In this document: piece after piece, positions 22,124 through 30,370 of the stretch | Layout: every line of letters starts with the position of its first letter | Position numbering within the stretch: position 1 is the first letter of the stretch | IMG/VR virus record: IMGVR_UViG_3300049825_000215 | Location: 1-30,607 of that record | Source: a virus | Strand: one strand, 5' to 3' | Length of the DNA: 30,607 nt | The notes under the pieces: model-generated | Database searches by the model: none | Told to the model about the DNA's origin: nothing | Seen by the model: the letters and a program-made list of their open reading frames with translations, nothing else | Made by a program: the position numbers and the translations under genes

Positions 22124-23572
22124 ATGGAACTGCGCGATTACCAAATGCGCGTCGTGGAGGAAACGCGCCAGCGGCTGCGGAAACGCAAGCGTGTTTTAAT
22201 CCAGCTGCCGACTGGCGGCGGCAAGACGGCAATCGCGGCGCATATCACAAAGTCCGCCGTTGCTCGCGGTTACTCCACAATGTTTCTTTGCCACCGGGAT
22301 TTTCTGGTTGACCAGACAAGTAAGACGTTCGCGCCTTCCGGGATAGACCATTCATTCGTCGCTGCGGGGCGCTGGTATAACCAATGGGCAAACTCGCATA
22401 TCGGCATGGTCCAGACTGTGCGAGGCCGTCTTGCCAAGCTGGCAACGCCGCGACTAGTCGTTTGGGATGAGGCGCACCACATAGGCGCTGCGACTTGGGC
22501 GGCTATCATGGCGGCTTGGCCTGACGCAATCCACATAGGGCTGTCCGCAACGCCCGTGCGGCTGGACGGCAAAGGGCTGGACAAGCATTTCGATGATCTT
22601 GTCATCGGGCCGTCCGTCAAGATGCTTATTGAGCGCGGCCATTTGTCAGACTATCGCGCCTATGCGCCGTCAACACCTGACTTGACCGGCCTCGCCACCC
22701 GCATGGGCGATTACAAGGCGGACGAAATTGAGGCCGTCATGGACAAGTCTGTCCTGATTGGCGATATGGTCCAGCACTACCGGCAGCACGCGGCGGGCAA
22801 GCTTGGTGTCTATTTCTGCACGTCAATCAAACATTCGCAACACGTCGCCGCCGCGTTCCGTGAGGCCGGAATTTCAGCGCAGCACTTGGACGGCACAAGC
22901 ACCACGTTTGAGCGCGGACAAGCGGCGCAAGCATTCGCAAATCGAGATATAATGATATTGACAAACGTTGATCTGTTTGGCGAAGGCTATGACTTGGCCG
23001 CGCAAGCGCAGCGTGATGTCACAATTGAAATGGTTGGTCTTGGCCGTCCAACTCAATCGCTCGGCATGTTCATGCAGCAAGTCGGGCGGGCGCTTCGGCC
23101 TGAGCCGGGAAAGATGGCAATCATTCTCGATCATGCGGGCAACATATCGCGGCATGGACTGCCCGATGATGACCGCGACTGGAAGCTGACCGGCCTGAAA
23201 AAGAAACCGGCAAGCGATGCGTCAACGGTGCGCCAGTGTGAATACTGCTTTTCCTCGATCTCAAAATTCGAGCGCAAGTGCCGTTATTGCGGCGGCGTCA
23301 AGGAAGCGGCGGCGGGTGCTGGCGGGCGGGAAGTGGAGCAAAAGGATGGCGAGCTGCAAGAGATTGACAAGGACGCAATCCGCAAATCTCGCAAGCTCGA
23401 AGAATGGCAGTGTTCCTCGTTGCAGGAACTAATCGATCTTGGAGAGCGGCGCGGCTACAAGGATGCTGTGAAGTGGGCCGGGTTTATGTTTACTGCGCGC
23501 GCTGAACGGAAAAACAAAAAGGCTTACGCTGAGCAACAGGCGTTGAATTTTTATGAGACGATGATGAGGTAA
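22124..23572 (+). CDS. SF2 DNA helicase, RadD/DEAH-like, with zinc finger
   Basis: The protein has 482 residues. Motifs: Q-like start (LRDYQ), Walker A PTGGGKT (29-35), DEAH (115-118), SAT (141-143), then the second RecA domain with LTNVDLFGEGYDL and MFMQQVGRALRPEPGK (motif VI). A four-Cys finger (CEYC and CRYC) follows the helicase core, and the C-terminal part is helical. This set fits ATP-dependent branch or duplex remodelling helicases of phages. It is followed by two nuclease genes in one operon. Confidence 0.88.
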   Translation: MELRDYQMRVVEETRQRLRKRKRVLIQLPTGGGKTAIAAHITKSAVARGYSTMFLCHRDFLVDQTSKTFAPSGIDHSFVAAGRWYNQWANSHIGMVQTVRGRLAKLATPRLVVWDEAHHIGAATWAAIMAAWPDAIHIGLSATPVRLDGKGLDKHFDDLVIGPSVKMLIERGHLSDYRAYAPSTPDLTGLATRMGDYKADEIEAVMDKSVLIGDMVQHYRQHAAGKLGVYFCTSIKHSQHVAAAFREAGISAQHLDGTSTTFERGQAAQAFANRDIMILTNVDLFGEGYDLAAQAQRDVTIEMVGLGRPTQSLGMFMQQVGRALRPEPGKMAIILDHAGNISRHGLPDDDRDWKLTGLKKKPASDASTVRQCEYCFSSISKFERKCRYCGGVKEAAAGAGGREVEQKDGELQEIDKDAIRKSRKLEEWQCSSLQELIDLGERRGYKDAVKWAGFMFTARAERKNKKAYAEQQALNFYETMMR

Positions 23573-23575
23573 CCC

Positions 23576-23899
23576 ATGCCGATTAGTGCTGAAAAAATGA
23601 AGATATATCCAGGCGGATCAATCAGGTCAAATATCTGGCGTGAATTTCGCGCCTTGATTTTGAAGCGCGCTGATAATCGCTGTGAAGGAACTCCGCAGCA
23701 TCCGGCCTGCCGTGCCATTGATCGTTTCCCTCACCCAGAAACGGGCGGATTTGTCGTACTGACGATTGCTCATATGGACCACGACGAAAGCCATGCTGAC
23801 GCTGAGCGCTGCCGCGCGTTGTGCCAGCGTTGCCATAACAAATGGGATGCGCCGCATCGCAAGATAAACGCGGCAAAAACGCGCGCGATGTCCAAATGA
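23576..23899 (+). CDS. HNH endonuclease
   Basis: The protein has 107 residues. The HNH core reads VLTIAHMDHDESHAD, then CRALCQRCHNKWDAPH, with a partner pair at CEGTPQHPAC making a four-Cys zinc cluster. His residues in AHMDH supply the catalytic metal site. GAGG lies seven bases before the ATG. Phage HNH proteins often act in packaging or as homing enzymes; here the context is helicase plus VRR-NUC. Confidence 0.82.
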   Translation: MPISAEKMKIYPGGSIRSNIWREFRALILKRADNRCEGTPQHPACRAIDRFPHPETGGFVVLTIAHMDHDESHADAERCRALCQRCHNKWDAPHRKINAAKTRAMSK

Positions 23900-24294
23900 C
23901 CGAACGCCCGCTGATAGATGAAATTATGCTTGGCGCGTCCAAGATAGGCGCGCGGCTGTTCCGGCAAAACACAGGCCTCGGATGGGTCGGCAGGATCGCT
24001 GGCAAAACAGCCAAGACCATAACGCTCGAAAATCCGCGTCCGTTACATGCGGGGCTATGCACTGGCTCTTCTGACGTGATCGGTATCATGCCGGTCATTG
24101 TCACGCCGGAAATGGTCGGGCGCACGGTCGGGCTGTTTGTGGCAATTGAGGTCAAGACCGGGAACGTGCCGGTTTCGCAAGAGCAAGCGCGGTTTCTTGC
24201 CATGGTGCGAGACTGCGGCGGGGTTGCCATGCTGGCTAAGTCCGCGCCCGACGCGCTGGCTGCACTGCAAAAGCAAACCGCCCCGGAAGGATGA
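23896..24294 (+). CDS. VRR-NUC domain nuclease
   Basis: The protein has 132 residues. The catalytic core is PD-(D/E)xK-like: GSSDVIGI with Asp60, then FVAIEVKTG with Glu85 and Lys87, and SQEQARFL with Gln97. The order and size match single-domain phage VRR-NUC proteins, which act on branched DNA. ATG 23896 overlaps the HNH stop; a longer frame from 23842 is within the HNH gene. Last gene of the operon. Confidence 0.85.
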   Translation: MTERPLIDEIMLGASKIGARLFRQNTGLGWVGRIAGKTAKTITLENPRPLHAGLCTGSSDVIGIMPVIVTPEMVGRTVGLFVAIEVKTGNVPVSQEQARFLAMVRDCGGVAMLAKSAPDALAALQKQTAPEG

Positions 24295-24307
24295 AAACCG
24301 GGGCGGT
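24277..24307. terminator. Strong hairpin between convergent operons
   Basis: ACCGCCCCGG (24277-24286) pairs perfectly with CCGGGGCGGT (24298-24307) around 11 bases. On the minus strand it is followed by TTTGCTTTT, so it can end the primase operon; in the plus direction it lacks a T tract. It overlaps the last codons of the VRR-NUC gene. The stretch 24308-24354 shows nothing else. Confidence 0.7.
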
Positions 24308-24354
24308 CGCGTTAGAAGCGCCAGCCTGCCAGCATCGCGCCGCCGCCTATTAGC

Positions 24355-26886
24355 CTATTCTGGAATGTCAGTCAAATTCAGGCCAGTCGGATTGTTGTAA
24401 AAAACGCCTTTTTCCGTCACTTCCCTGTGCCATCCCTTCGAATGCAGGTGACTTGCGATGCGCCGGTTCGTTCCGGAATTGCGCCTCTCCTTGGGAATTT
24501 CAAGCAATCCCATGATCTGGATCGTCGTCACGCGGGTGTAGCTGGTAATCAGGTCGTCAATCATCTGGCCGTAGGGGTCTTCTTCATAGCGGTCACGCTG
24601 CACAAGCTCGGCAAGCCCGTTCTCGTCTCCCTCAAGCCACCATGCCGTGCCTGTGTCATACAGCGCGACTGCCTCGGCCCATATCTGTGGCGCGGCGGCG
24701 GAAAGTTCTTCAAGCCGGATGTTTCCGCATTTGACCGGCTCGAACCGGCGCGCGCCTGTCGGGTCTTTGAGGTATCCTGTGCCTGACGGGTTGACGGTTC
24801 CGGCAAACACGCAAGAGCGCGGAAATTCTTCGACAATCTTGCCATAAGGGCGGCGGAAGCGGTCGGTCTGACGTGACAGCCAAGCCTTGATCTGCGTGAT
24901 TTCGGCGCGGCGGAAGGCGTCCAGCTCGGCGATTTCGACCATGAACGCGCCCTGCATTTGAAGTCCCGCGTCTTTGGAATTTGGATCTGAAATCTCGTCG
25001 GTGAAAAGGTCCGGCCCTATCGCATCGCACATGGTTCTGAGCGCACTTGATTTGCGCAAGCCCTGCGGTCCCTCAAGGATAATCATCGTGTCCATCTTGC
25101 ACCCTGGCTGAAATGCGCGGGCGACGGCTCCAACGAGATACTTCATGCCAAAAACCTGATTGATGCGGGAGTTCTCCGCGCCAAGAAATTTTGTCAGCCA
25201 TGGCTCGCTGGCTCCGCTGTTGACGCGGTGAACGCCATCCCATTTCAGAAGGCGCAGCGCGTCGGTGACCGGGTTGTAGCTGTTGTGTTGGGCAACGCGC
25301 TGTATCAGCTTGCCAACGTCATTCGATTTGATGGACAAGCCGCAATACTCAAGCCAGCAAGCGGCGCTGGTAACGTCCGTGTCACGGATTTTACGCACAT
25401 GCCAATAGGCCATGTTGCCGGAAATATCCCATTCGGGGCGGCGCTGGATGTAAACTTCTTTGGCGAATTCGTTCCATGCGAATGTTCCGGCGAACCGCCG
25501 CTCGTATTGCAGCATAAGCGATGCGTTTTGTAGGCTTGTGGATTTCAGCCCGTCGCCGTCCGCCTTCATAATCAGGTGGTAGCGCCAGCTCGTTTCGTCT
25601 ATTTCCTGCCCTCTGAATTTTGCCCGCGCTGGCGTCTGCGCCTCGGTTTTATGAGAAAACTCTCCGCTATCTGTTTGTTGATCTGCGCCATTACCGCCAG
25701 CGCTTTTTTCTCTCTTGCCGTCAATCTCCTGCTCGGCAGCATCTGAATTTCGTCGGTCTTGCGGCTCATCGTTTTTTTTTACCTCCCTGCGGTTTGCTTT
25801 CCATGTGTCAAATCGGTCGCGCGGCCATGACTGCACCCGGTCGCGTATAATGAGGGATATGTCGGCGCGTGTCAGTCCCTCGGCCTCGGCGTCGGCGATG
25901 TCCCAACCCTCTGCGCGGCTTTCCGGCGTGATGTGGATAATCTTGACGCGCTCGGCTCCGGCCTCATAGGCATACTCGACAAGGCCCTTGATCCATTGAC
26001 CATCGGGCGTTGGGTAACCCATGACTGTGCGCCAGCCTTCTTCGTCATTGTCCGGCCAAATCAACAGCGAGCGGCCTTTGAGGGGTTTCCAATCTGTCTT
26101 GGAAAGTGACTTGCCGCCGCCCATGTTGGCTACTGCGACAAGCGGGACTTGGCCGGAAAACAGGCGCTCGGCGGCGTCAACCTTTTTCTCACCCTCCACC
26201 CACAAGACCTGCTCCTGCTTGCGGCTGGTGAGCTGGTCTAAATTATAGAGCGGCTTTGGCGACGGGAACGCGCCGTGTGACCATCCTTCAAATCCCGCTT
26301 TCTCGTTGACGGTCCACCATACCCCAGGCGTGATCTTGCGCGTCTTGTCACCGGCCTGAATGTCAACTCGGATCACGTAACCCAAGAACTGGCCGTCACT
26401 GTCCCGGTAGGGGAAAACCATCGACGGCGTATATTGGATTGTCTTTGGCTTGCCTGTCGCAATGTCGATCCGCTTGGGGTTCAAGATGCGCGGGGTTCTG
26501 ACGCCAGCTTTGAGCTTCGGCGCGTCATCGGGCGGCGTCGTGATGTCGTAGCCTTCATAAGGATTGTTGGCTTCCGAGTATGTCGGCCTCTCGGCGATCT
26601 TGAAATCGCTGCGCTCGCCGGTCAAAATCTCGACCGCCTCCATGGGCTTGCACGCATATTTCTCGCGGACGTAATCAATCACGTCGCCATGCGCGCCGCA
26701 TCCAAAACAGTGATACTTCCACGTCCGCGACTTGTCCAAATAGGCCGTGAACGAACTGGTTTTCTCGCCATGAAACGGGCATAAGCCGACGAACTCATTG
26801 CCGTCCTTTGACAACGTATCGCCGCATTGCCGGATAACATCGGGCAAGGCGTAATTTTGTCTTATACGGTCAAAATCAAATTTCAT
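24355..26886 (-). CDS. Primase-helicase: CHC2 zinc finger, Toprim, VirE-type P-loop
   Basis: The protein has 843 residues. The N-terminal DnaG-like zinc finger is CPFH...CFGC (Cys36, His39, Cys60, Cys63). The Toprim region has VEGEKK with Glu231 and WPDNDEEG with Asp279/Asp281. A linker of about 70 low-complexity residues (370-430) follows, then a VirE/VapE-type ATPase with EGPQGLRKS as P loop (Lys612) and VEIAELD as Walker B. It should make primers and unwind DNA for phage replication. ATG 26886 overlaps the previous gene by 11 bases and starts at the family-like KFDFDRIRQNYALPDVI; starts at 26952 and 26937 are also open. Confidence 0.88.
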   Translation of the reverse strand: MKFDFDRIRQNYALPDVIRQCGDTLSKDGNEFVGLCPFHGEKTSSFTAYLDKSRTWKYHCFGCGAHGDVIDYVREKYACKPMEAVEILTGERSDFKIAERPTYSEANNPYEGYDITTPPDDAPKLKAGVRTPRILNPKRIDIATGKPKTIQYTPSMVFPYRDSDGQFLGYVIRVDIQAGDKTRKITPGVWWTVNEKAGFEGWSHGAFPSPKPLYNLDQLTSRKQEQVLWVEGEKKVDAAERLFSGQVPLVAVANMGGGKSLSKTDWKPLKGRSLLIWPDNDEEGWRTVMGYPTPDGQWIKGLVEYAYEAGAERVKIIHITPESRAEGWDIADAEAEGLTRADISLIIRDRVQSWPRDRFDTWKANRREVKKNDEPQDRRNSDAAEQEIDGKREKSAGGNGADQQTDSGEFSHKTEAQTPARAKFRGQEIDETSWRYHLIMKADGDGLKSTSLQNASLMLQYERRFAGTFAWNEFAKEVYIQRRPEWDISGNMAYWHVRKIRDTDVTSAACWLEYCGLSIKSNDVGKLIQRVAQHNSYNPVTDALRLLKWDGVHRVNSGASEPWLTKFLGAENSRINQVFGMKYLVGAVARAFQPGCKMDTMIILEGPQGLRKSSALRTMCDAIGPDLFTDEISDPNSKDAGLQMQGAFMVEIAELDAFRRAEITQIKAWLSRQTDRFRRPYGKIVEEFPRSCVFAGTVNPSGTGYLKDPTGARRFEPVKCGNIRLEELSAAAPQIWAEAVALYDTGTAWWLEGDENGLAELVQRDRYEEDPYGQMIDDLITSYTRVTTIQIMGLLEIPKERRNSGTNRRIASHLHSKGWHREVTEKGVFYNNPTGLNLTDIPE

Positions 26887-27109
26887 CCTGTTCCGCTTTG
26901 CTGGCAGGTCTGCGGTTTGGCGAGGGGTTATGCTCATGGCAATACCACTCACCGAATTTGTTCTTTAGCGTATTCACTTTGTATCCGAAAGGGGCGTCCG
27001 TCCTTCCGCACAATTTACATGGATGCCAAAACGCAACGTATCCGGCCTTCGCGCGCCCGATGCGTGGGCGTCTGTCGTCTGAATATTTTGGAACGAACGG
27101 CACTTTCAA
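26876..27109 (-). CDS. Small zinc-site protein before the primase
   Basis: The protein has 77 residues with CKLCGR and WYCHEH, giving a probable four-ligand zinc site. The likely start is TTG at 27109, overlapping the preceding TGA (TTGA); GTG at 27103 is the alternative. It overlaps the primase start. Function unknown. Confidence 0.65.
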   Translation of the reverse strand: MKVPFVPKYSDDRRPRIGRAKAGYVAFWHPCKLCGRTDAPFGYKVNTLKNKFGEWYCHEHNPSPNRRPASKAEQDEI

Positions 27110-28026
27110 AAAGCATCTTGGTTCGAAAGCGTCTTGGCCTTTAACACGCGCTCGCCCTTCGGCGTCAACTTGATCCGCATGGTCTGAATGCGCTGGCTGG
27201 ATATAGACGAGCGGGAGATTTTCACGTCGGCCATTTTGTGCCGCTGCAACAAAAGGCCAATGCGGAAAAGCCGAATGTCTGACTTGTCTGTCAGAACTTC
27301 TGTTGGCCCAAGCTCAAAGATGGCCTTGACCAGATTATTCGTGATGGGAAATGGGCGTTCCGCCGCTTGGTCAACGGGCGCGAAAAGGCCAGCGCCAAGG
27401 CTGATGATCTTGGCATGTTTTTTTGAAGCGTAAAGCGTCATGAACCGGGGCAGCAAGACGCCGCCCGTCATTTCCTCAATGTCTTTGCTGCATATCGGCC
27501 AGCCGTCACGCTCGAACAATTCAAACAAAGCGCTTAGTCGCTGGCTTTTGAGGCGGGTTGTGATGATCTTGCCGTCTGGTGACGTGTATTGAGGCGCAGT
27601 CCAGTAGCCGCAGCCGGTGATGTGAAAATAACCAGCTCGCAGCATTGTGGCACGCAGGCGTCCAAGCGGCATTGACGCCTGAGAAAGCGCGCAACGCTCG
27701 ATAAGTTCAAGCGTGTCAATTGGCGCGTCGGCGGTTTTGAACACGCGCGCAACAGCGTCCAGAAATATCCTGTGGCCTGTCGCAACCGGATTGAACGCTT
27801 CGCCCTCGTGGGTCGGCAGATAGACACTGCCGGACTTGACCACAAAGCCGCGCGCCGTCATCGCGTTGGCAAATCCGTGCCGGTCCATGTCCCAACAGTC
27901 GAAAAATCCGAACTGCTCGGCGTCGTCAAGCAGTTGCTCAATCGTCCTCGACGGCTCGCCAAGCTCCGTCATGCGGCTGGCGATGTAGTCATAGACGTTG
28001 GCGGCTTTGAATGAGGGTTCAAGCAT
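27106..28026 (-). CDS. Protein of possible tandem winged-helix modules
   Basis: The protein has 306 residues. Four stretches look like helix-helix-helix-wing units: about 10-65 (YDYIASRMTELGEPSRTIEQ...), 85-150 (RIFLDAVARVFKTADAPIDT... AGYFHITGCGYW), 165-225 (RLSALFELFERDGWPICSKD) and 235-300 (NLVKAIFELGPTEVLTDKSD... ending in a KLTPKGERVL wing). Such layouts occur in DNA-binding replication and partition proteins. It lies two genes upstream of the primase, so an origin-binding or loader role is possible. ATG 28026 lies within the end of the previous gene. The domain count is by eye. Confidence 0.6.
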   Translation of the reverse strand: MLEPSFKAANVYDYIASRMTELGEPSRTIEQLLDDAEQFGFFDCWDMDRHGFANAMTARGFVVKSGSVYLPTHEGEAFNPVATGHRIFLDAVARVFKTADAPIDTLELIERCALSQASMPLGRLRATMLRAGYFHITGCGYWTAPQYTSPDGKIITTRLKSQRLSALFELFERDGWPICSKDIEEMTGGVLLPRFMTLYASKKHAKIISLGAGLFAPVDQAAERPFPITNNLVKAIFELGPTEVLTDKSDIRLFRIGLLLQRHKMADVKISRSSISSQRIQTMRIKLTPKGERVLKAKTLSNQDAF

Positions 28027-28156
28027 TGGACACACTCGGAACATCGCGCGAAACCAGAACGTAGTTACCCTCGTCGCCGTCACGGTTGTGGATTGACCAT
28101 TCTTGTTGCAGCTTGCCGTTAAGCCAGCGGAGTTTTCCTGTGAGTTGTTCAGTCAT
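28019..28156 (-). CDS. 45-residue small protein
   Basis: The protein has 45 residues (TEQLTGKLRWLNGKLQQEWS, then NYVLVSRDVPSVSNA). Its start overlaps the previous stop by ATGA, and its stop lies inside the start of the 306-residue gene. The strand pattern is like a small beta domain. No family recognised. Confidence 0.6.
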   Translation of the reverse strand: MTEQLTGKLRWLNGKLQQEWSIHNRDGDEGNYVLVSRDVPSVSNA

Positions 28157-28551
28157 GATTTTGTCCTATCTTGTGAAAGCTCACCAGCCAGAATACGTTT
28201 TATGAGCCTGTCGTATCGCGGACCCATTTGCGCGATTTCCGCCTCATGCATAGCCTCTGAAAGCTTATCTATCGCCACATCACGCCCCATGATTGGGTTG
28301 GCGTAAAGCGCTTTCGTGATGGCGTTCTCCGCGTCAAACATTGCCAAATGGTAAATATCGTCAAGCTGATCTTGCGTGAGTATCTGGACGCTTGCGGTCG
28401 CCTCTTCCTGCGCTTTCCACTTGGAAATCAGCATCCGCAGCTCGTCGCGCTTGCGAACTGTCGCCGGTCCAAGCAAACCGCTAGCGTCGTCGGCTATGGA
28501 CGCCTCAATATGATCGGTGGCGGCGTCGATAATCTGTTCAATCGTAATCAC
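28153..28551 (-). CDS. Helical early protein, function unknown
   Basis: The protein has 132 residues, almost wholly helical and charged (ITIEQIIDAATDHIEASIAD; KRDELRMLISKWKAQEEATA; YDRLIKRILAGELSQDRTKS). The start is GTG overlapping the previous stop (GTGA). No motif recognised. Confidence 0.65.
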   Translation of the reverse strand: MITIEQIIDAATDHIEASIADDASGLLGPATVRKRDELRMLISKWKAQEEATASVQILTQDQLDDIYHLAMFDAENAITKALYANPIMGRDVAIDKLSEAMHEAEIAQMGPRYDRLIKRILAGELSQDRTKS

Positions 28552-28739
28552 CGCTTCAATCCCTCCACAATCCGAATGAGCCGCTTGACGCGCTTATGCT
28601 GGAATTTAATGCAGTCAATCGCTTCCTCCATCGTGAGCTGGTCGATGGGAACGCCTTTCCAGCGCAGTTCCGGTATCATCGACATCAACGCGCCTTCAAC
28701 GGCCAAATCGATGCGGCGCTCGTCTGATCTTGTCGGCAT
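28548..28739 (-). CDS. Small helical protein, function unknown
   Basis: The protein has 63 residues (PTRSDERRIDLAVEGALMSM, ending HKRVKRLIRIVEGLKR), with a basic C-terminal helix. ATG 28739 is preferred to 28778 because GGAG lies about ten bases upstream. It overlaps the 28696-28914 gene by 44 bases in another frame. Confidence 0.6.
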   Translation of the reverse strand: MPTRSDERRIDLAVEGALMSMIPELRWKGVPIDQLTMEEAIDCIKFQHKRVKRLIRIVEGLKR

Positions 28740-28914
28740 TGGACCGTTCTCCATAAATCGTTGTGAATATTTTTGCATTGCGATTAACCGGAATTGGCCC
28801 CTTCACAATGAAGGTGTCCGGTCGAATTCCGGCGCGGACAAACGCATCAAATTGCGCTTGCGTAACAAACAGGCGCTGGCTTTCAGGCAACGGCAACGGC
28901 TTGATATCTGTCAT
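28696..28914 (-). CDS. Small protein, function unknown
   Basis: The protein has 72 residues (LPLPESQRLFVTQAQFDAFV, then RAGIRPDTFIVKGPIPVNRN). The chosen ATG has AGGAG six bases upstream and overlaps the previous stop (ATGA). No family recognised. Confidence 0.6.
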   Translation of the reverse strand: MTDIKPLPLPESQRLFVTQAQFDAFVRAGIRPDTFIVKGPIPVNRNAKIFTTIYGERSNADKIRRAPHRFGR

Positions 28915-29153
28915 TTCTTGCTCCTGTGCATTCTGCGTCCAAGCCAAATCGGTATTTGCCTGATGATATTGCCCTCGCCTCGCGTGACGGAAATCTCCGC
29001 GAACTGCTTGGCCGAATAGTTGACCAGCGAATACCTCAAACACTGCCGCGCCATGCCGCTGAGCCTGTCGAACGCGGACATTTCCGCCTCAAGCTCGACA
29101 TTCACAATCGTCTCTTTCTCCATGGCGCGAGTGTTTGAAGCTTCGTCGGTCAT
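28911..29153 (-). CDS. Small protein, function unknown
   Basis: The protein has 80 residues: an acidic N-terminal half (EKETIVNVELEAEMSAFD) and a basic C terminus (IWLGRRMHRSKK). ATG 29153 lies one base after the upstream stop; the frame continues upstream but over a membrane gene. No motif recognised. Confidence 0.6.
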   Translation of the reverse strand: MTDEASNTRAMEKETIVNVELEAEMSAFDRLSGMARQCLRYSLVNYSAKQFAEISVTRGEGNIIRQIPIWLGRRMHRSKK

Positions 29154-29154
29154 G

Positions 29155-29325
29155 TCAGTATCCGGCAAGCCAGAAAAAGAACACGCCGCCAAGACCAGCC
29201 GCGCCTAAGGCAACCATGATAAACCCGGCGACTTCCGCAACCCGGACAAGCGGGTTCTCGGCTTTGATCTGAGCGGCGCGGCGGCGCTGCTCGGCGGCAA
29301 GCTGTTTTCCAGTGATCTCAAACAT
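29155..29325 (-). CDS. 56-residue membrane protein
   Basis: The protein has 56 residues: a charged N-terminal helix (EITGKQLAAEQRRRAAQIKA), then a hydrophobic C-terminal helix (GFIMVALGAAGLGGVFFFWL). AAGGAG lies eight bases before the ATG, one of the best sites on this strand. Single-helix membrane protein with cytoplasmic basic tail; function unknown. Confidence 0.7.
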   Translation of the reverse strand: MFEITGKQLAAEQRRRAAQIKAENPLVRVAEVAGFIMVALGAAGLGGVFFFWLAGY

Positions 29326-29808
29326 GACTTTCTCCTTGTTGTGTTTCGCATGGCACTGTAGGCGGCAAAAGGTTAAAACTTCCCTTCACAATCATTGCAA
29401 GACGCGCGCGTTTTCGTTGCGTGTGAGCCCATTCGCCTGTTGCAATAAACATCCGATGAGGGTGAACGTCCTCCCGCACCATGGCCTCAATCATCGTCTT
29501 GGCTGCGCGAACGTCCATGCTGGACCGCAGCGAATTGCAGCAAGCGCAAGCGGCCAATCCATTATCACGCGCGACGTTTCCGCCTGCCGATTTTGGGATG
29601 AGTGGTCAAACGTCAAATGCCGCCCCTTCACTGCCGGGTGGGTTTTGCGCATCGTGTAGCGCTCCGGGCGCGGCCTGAATTCGGCCTGCCAGTTGAAATC
29701 ATCGCCGCAGCGGAACATGCGAAAACCGCAGTAGTAGCATTTCAAATCCTGTTCGGTGGCGAACTCCAATGACAGCTTGCGCGCAAGGCGGTTTGGCCAA
29801 TGTGGCAT
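29318..29808 (-). pseudogene. HNH endonuclease split by a one-base frameshift
   Basis: The first frame (from ATG 29808) gives CYYCGFRM and RHLTFDH, then loses the motif (SSQNRQAE). In the -1 frame the match resumes at once as LIPKSAGG, then DNGLAACACCNSLRSSMD. Joined at about 29601, the product would be about 163 residues with a complete H-N-H core and two CxxC pairs (CYYC, CACC) for zinc. One missing C after the codon for His in FDH explains the break. There is no evident slippery heptamer. It may be a decayed gene, a sequencing error or a recoding site. Flanking genes overlap both ends. Confidence 0.75.
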
Positions 29809-30191
29809 CACATACCCCTCCCATATCCATGCGCGCCATGCTGGGCGATATGCGCCTCAACCAGATAAGCCCGGTGCGCCAGCGAGTTCTGACGCCGCTC
29901 ATCCTCGCCCGGTCCCGGATTTGCCCGTTTCCAAGCTTCGACTAGTCGCTCGTCCTCAATGATGCTCAGGACGCGCGCAATTTCGCGGCGGTTCTCATAT
30001 CCCCGGATGGTCAACCGGCGCGGTTTGGTATCGGTGCGCCGGAAAAAAGCGGCAACCCGCTGGTATCGACCGTCCTCGTCAACGTCGATGGCGACATAAA
30101 ACCGCTTTCCCTGCCGCCCCGTCCAGTCGATCATCGCGCGGCGGCGGTCGGCGTAGGTGACGGCAACATCGGAAACGCATGGGTTTTTCAT
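29808..30191 (-). CDS. Early protein, function unknown
   Basis: The protein has 127 residues. The first half has strands (KRFYVAIDVDEDGRYQRVAA) and a basic patch (TDTKPRRLTIRGYENRRE); the C-terminal half is helical with RANPGPGEDERRQNSLAHRA. ATGA overlap with the previous stop, and GGAGGATAA before the ATG, one of the strongest ribosome sites here. Not recognised. Confidence 0.65.
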   Translation of the reverse strand: MKNPCVSDVAVTYADRRRAMIDWTGRQGKRFYVAIDVDEDGRYQRVAAFFRRTDTKPRRLTIRGYENRREIARVLSIIEDERLVEAWKRANPGPGEDERRQNSLAHRAYLVEAHIAQHGAHGYGRGM

Positions 30192-30370
30192 TTCTTATCC
30201 TCCATGCAACGCCGTGCAAACCACGCCTCGATCTGGCGGCAGTATTTCCGAGCGCCGTCTCTCGCCGCGTTCGATGGCATTCCGGGGCCTCTGCCCGCCG
30301 CGACAACCATCTCCCAAACCTCAAGCTCGTTTATCAGCTCGTCGCGCGTCATTTCGGAAACAGGTTTCAT
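30188..30370 (-). CDS. Small early protein, function unknown
   Basis: The protein has 60 residues (MTRDELINELEVWEMVVAAG, then GARKYCRQIEAWFARRC), helical and with two Cys. ATG 30370 overlaps the TGA of the repeat protein upstream (ATGA); an in-frame ATG at 30385 is less suitable. No family recognised. Confidence 0.65.
   Translation of the reverse strand: MKPVSEMTRDELINELEVWEMVVAAGRGPGMPSNAARDGARKYCRQIEAWFARRCMEDKK

Noticed and set aside
23622-24230. 202-residue minus frame
   Set aside because: It is antisense to the well-supported HNH and VRR-NUC genes and has no coupling or ribosome site.
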